From: Deltaproteobacteria bacterium
GTDB taxonomy: Bacteria > Desulfobacterota > Binatia > Binatales > Binataceae
Direction: 5' to 3'
DNA: 7,311 bases
Assembly (NCBI GenBank): GCA_003161515.1
Contig: PMOH01000448.1
Span: 1-7,311, forward strand
Shown here: positions 5,479-7,311 of the stretch, piece after piece
Layout of the letters: the number at the start of each line of letters is the position of its first letter
Position numbering within the stretch: position 1 is the stretch's first letter
Translations under genes and position numbers: made by a program
Notes under the pieces: generated by a model
Databases searched by the model: none
Told to the model about the DNA's origin: nothing
What the model saw: the letters and a program-made list of their open reading frames with translations, nothing else

Positions 5479-6191
5479 TGGCCGGAAAAAAATATAAAGA
5501 GGCGCTGAAAAAGATCGATCGCGAAAAGCGCTACACGCTCGAAGAGGCGGTCAAGCTGGTGGTCGAGAACAAGGTCGCCAAGTTTGACGAGACGGTCGAG
5601 ATTGCGGTGCGGCTCGGAGTCGATCCGCGCCAGGCCGATCAGAACGTCCGCGGCACGATTGTTCTTCCGCATGGCACCGGATCGACCGCGCGCGTACTCG
5701 TCGTCGCCAAGGGCGAAAAAGAGCGCGAGGCGCGTGAGGCGGGCGCAGACTTCGTCGGCGGCGAGGAAATAATCAAAAAAATCCAGGAAGAGAACTGGCT
5801 CGACTTCGATCGCGTCATCGCCACGCCCGACATGATGGGCCAGGTCGGACGCATCGGCAAAATTCTTGGGCCCCGCGGCCTGATGCCCAATCCCAAGGTC
5901 GGCACCGTGACCTTCGACGTGGCGAAAGCGGTGGCCGAAATCAAGGCAGGTAAGGTCGATTACCGGGTCGACAAAGCGGGCGTCGTGCACGCGCGCGTCG
6001 GCAAAACCAGTTTTGGCGATCAGAAGTTGCTCGACAACGTGCGCGCGCTGCTCGGCGCGATCGTGCGCTCCAAGCCGGCCAGCGCCAAGGGCAATTACGT
6101 TCGCAGCCTCGCGCTGTCCTCGACCATGGGCCCCGGCGTCCGGATCGATACCGGCCAGGCGGCAGCCAAGGCGCTGGCTGCGGCTGCATAA
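5478..6191 (+). CDS. rplA: 50S ribosomal protein L1
   Basis: The 237-residue product is close to the usual 230-235. It has the two-domain L1 layout. Conserved parts are KFDETVEIAVRLGVDPRQADQNVRG (35-59, RNA-binding face), the second-domain segment GKILGPRGLMPNPKVGTVT (127-145), and STMGPGVRID near the C-terminus (215-224). L1 binds 23S rRNA helices 76-78, forms the mobile stalk that helps move deacylated tRNA out of the E site, and in many bacteria represses its own operon. The ATG overlaps the last base of the rplK stop (TAATG), and a GAGG at 5464-5467 inside rplK can serve as ribosome binding site. The last residues are an Ala-rich tail (KALAAAA). Confidence 0.98.
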   Translation: MAGKKYKEALKKIDREKRYTLEEAVKLVVENKVAKFDETVEIAVRLGVDPRQADQNVRGTIVLPHGTGSTARVLVVAKGEKEREAREAGADFVGGEEIIKKIQEENWLDFDRVIATPDMMGQVGRIGKILGPRGLMPNPKVGTVTFDVAKAVAEIKAGKVDYRVDKAGVVHARVGKTSFGDQKLLDNVRALLGAIVRSKPASAKGNYVRSLALSSTMGPGVRIDTGQAAAKALAAAA

Positions 6192-6235
6192 CAATAGATG
6201 ATGGGTTTTTCGTTCGCAGGGGCTGAATCGGTATA

Positions 6236-6847
6236 ATGAAGAAATCAGAGAAGACCGCGCTGGTTGAAGATCTGTCGAGTAGCTTCGGCCGCGCCAGTAT
6301 CGCGCTCGTGTCGGAGTACCGCGGAATGACGGCGGCGGAATCGACCGAGATGCGCAAACGGCTGCGCGCGGTGCGCGGCGAGATGCGTATTGCCAAGAAC
6401 ACGCTGGTGCGTCACGCAATCAAGGGCACCAAGTTCGAGGCGCTCGACAGCAATCTCGGCGGGCAGATTAGCCTGATCCTGAGCTATGAGGATCCCGTCG
6501 TACTGGCGAAGACCTTCACCGGGTTCGGGCCTCTGGGCGACAAGCTCAAGCTGCGCGGTGCGGTGCTCGATGGCAAAGTGCTGACGGCGGCGGAAGTCGA
6601 AGCGCTGTCGAAGCTGCCGTCGCGCGAAGTGATTTTCAGCCAGTTGCTCGGCCTGCTCAATGCGCCGGCGACCCAGTTGGTCCGCCTGCTCAACGAGCCG
6701 GGCTCGTACCTGGCGCGCGTGATCGACGCGATTGGAAAAAAGAACGGTGCCGCGGCGCCGGCTGCGGCTCCCGAGACGGCTTCATCGGAACCTGCGCCCG
6801 AAGCGCCGCCCGCGCCGGAGACTCCGGCTGCTCCGGCTGAGGGTTGA
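6236..6847 (+). CDS. rplJ: 50S ribosomal protein L10 with a long Ala/Pro/Glu C-terminal tail
   Basis: The product is 203 residues, against roughly 165-175 for most L10 proteins. The normal body is complete: the N-terminal rRNA-binding domain (VSEYRGMTAAESTEMRKRLR, 25-44, then MRIAKNTLVRHAI, 50-62), the middle domain with LAKTFTGF (90-97), and the C-terminal helix that carries L7/L12 dimers (about 131-168). Beyond it, residues about 170-203 form an Ala/Pro/Glu tail with PAPE-like repeats and no predicted fold. L10 anchors the stalk to the L11 region. The gap from rplA is only 44 bases. In E. coli L10 represses its own leader; here no comparable structure could be recognised. The ribosome binding site is weak, and the start context is TATAATG. 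Confidence 0.97.
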   Translation: MKKSEKTALVEDLSSSFGRASIALVSEYRGMTAAESTEMRKRLRAVRGEMRIAKNTLVRHAIKGTKFEALDSNLGGQISLILSYEDPVVLAKTFTGFGPLGDKLKLRGAVLDGKVLTAAEVEALSKLPSREVIFSQLLGLLNAPATQLVRLLNEPGSYLARVIDAIGKKNGAAAPAAAPETASSEPAPEAPPAPETPAAPAEG

Positions 6848-6857
6848 AAAGAAAAAT

Positions 6858-6884
6858 CGTCGCTTGCGGAACACGCATGCGATG
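6858..6884 (+). other. Strong hairpin in the rplJ-rplL gap, possible attenuator or processing site
   Basis: TCGCTTGCG (6860-6868) pairs with CGCATGCGA (6874-6882) around loop GAACA, with one T-T mismatch. Two more pairs (6859-6883, G-T; 6858-6884, C-G) extend the stem to about eleven positions. It begins ten bases after the rplJ stop. No T run follows, so it is not a classical terminator. Hairpins between stalk-protein genes often act as RNase targets or attenuators that let L7/L12 be made in excess over L10. Confidence 0.5.
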
Positions 6885-6980
6885 CTTACGTTGATCGATC
6901 CACTTGACTGATTGATTAGAAAAGAGAATCTCGGGGCGCTCCCACAAGCCTCCGGATACGAGAACAAGGAGAGAAGGTAA

Positions 6981-7311
6981 ATGTCAGAAGCACAACTCAG
7001 CCGCGACCAGGTGAAGGATTATCTGAAGAATCTGAGCCTGATCGACGCAGCGGCTCTGGTCAAGGAACTCGAGGCCGAGCTCGGCGTATCGGCTGCGGCT
7101 CCGGTCGCGGCAGCGGCTGCTCCGGCGGCCGGCGGCGGCGCAGCTGCGGCGGCGCCTGAGAAAGAAGAGTTCAACGTCGTGCTGACGGGTTCCGGCGACA
7201 AGAAGATCCAGGTGATCAAGGTCGTCCGCGAATTGACCGGACTCGGACTCAAAGAGGCCAAGGACCTGGTTGACGGCGCGCCCAAGGCGGTCAAGGAAGG
7301 CGTCAACAAGG
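6981..7311 (+). CDS. rplL: 50S ribosomal protein L7/L12 (3' end cut by window edge)
   Basis: The frame starts at ATG 6981 behind the best ribosome binding site of the operon (AAGGAG at 6966-6971, nine bases upstream), and 110 codons are visible. Residues 1-35 are the dimerising N-terminal domain (SRDQVKDYLKNLSLIDAAALVKELEAELGV region). Residues about 37-59 are the flexible hinge, unusually pure in Ala, Gly and Pro. From residue 60 the C-terminal domain starts (KEEFNVVLTGSGDKKIQVIK, then VRELTGLGLKEAKDLVDGAP), which contacts EF-Tu, EF-G and initiation factors. L7/L12 is present in four to six copies per ribosome. Its strong ribosome binding site and separate 133-base leader fit a need for more product than L10. 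About 15-20 codons are missing at the right edge. Confidence 0.98.
   Translation, partial: MSEAQLSRDQVKDYLKNLSLIDAAALVKELEAELGVSAAAPVAAAAAPAAGGGAAAAAPEKEEFNVVLTGSGDKKIQVIKVVRELTGLGLKEAKDLVDGAPKAVKEGVNK

Noticed and set aside
6192..6235. An L10 autoregulatory leader before rplJ
   Set aside because: The 44-base gap shows no convincing stem, and any structure would extend into rplA; I could not recognise a kink-turn by eye.
6904..6932. TTGACT in the rplJ-rplL gap as a promoter for rplL
   Set aside because: No acceptable -10 box is present at 16-18 bases; kept only as part of the gap description.

Overview
The window is ordinary high-GC bacterial chromosome. It holds a conserved translation and transcription core operon on its right half and a loosely packed accessory stretch on its left half. 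The order tRNA-Thr(UGU), tRNA-Tyr, tRNA-Gly, tRNA-Thr(GGU), rpmG, tRNA-Trp, secE, nusG, rplK, rplA, rplJ, rplL is the usual proteobacterial and desulfobacterial arrangement. With the GC-rich coding and soil-type accessory genes, this suggests a Proteobacteria-like or Desulfobacterota/Binatota-like organism. That placement is an inference from gene order and base composition, not from a phylogeny.

Left half (1 to about 3300). A minus-strand gene for a helical, charged protein runs off the left edge. A 214-base gap separates it from a divergent plus-strand gene for a small exported protein with a QDDAAP-type hexapeptide repeat and four cysteines. That gene converges, 32 bases apart, on a minus-strand zinc-dependent alcohol dehydrogenase-like gene. 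Next comes a 289-base gap containing a palindromic GC-rich repeat and GGGGTTA heptamers. A divergent LysR-type regulator follows, with an inverted repeat directly in front of its start codon. The dehydrogenase and the LysR gene look like a classical divergent regulator/target pair.

Right half (3300 to 7311). A TTGACA box lies just past the LysR stop. After it come four tRNA genes, rpmG, tRNA-Trp, secE and nusG, then the L11, L1, L10 and L7/L12 genes; the last is cut by the window edge. The four-tRNA set has the same identities, anticodons and order as thrU-tyrU-glyT-thrT of Escherichia coli. The tuf gene that normally follows is absent, and rpmG starts 60 bases after the last tRNA. SecE belongs to the protein-export channel and NusG to the transcription elongation complex. 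L11, L10 and L7/L12 form the ribosomal stalk base and L1 the opposite stalk. rpoB and rpoC would be expected to follow outside the window.

The best non-coding candidates are two hairpins. One is in the nusG-rplK leader (possible L1 autoregulatory site). The other is in the 133-base rplJ-rplL gap (possible attenuator or processing site). I found no mobile element, CRISPR array, phage gene, defence system or clearly new multi-gene system; the noteworthy points are regulatory and architectural.
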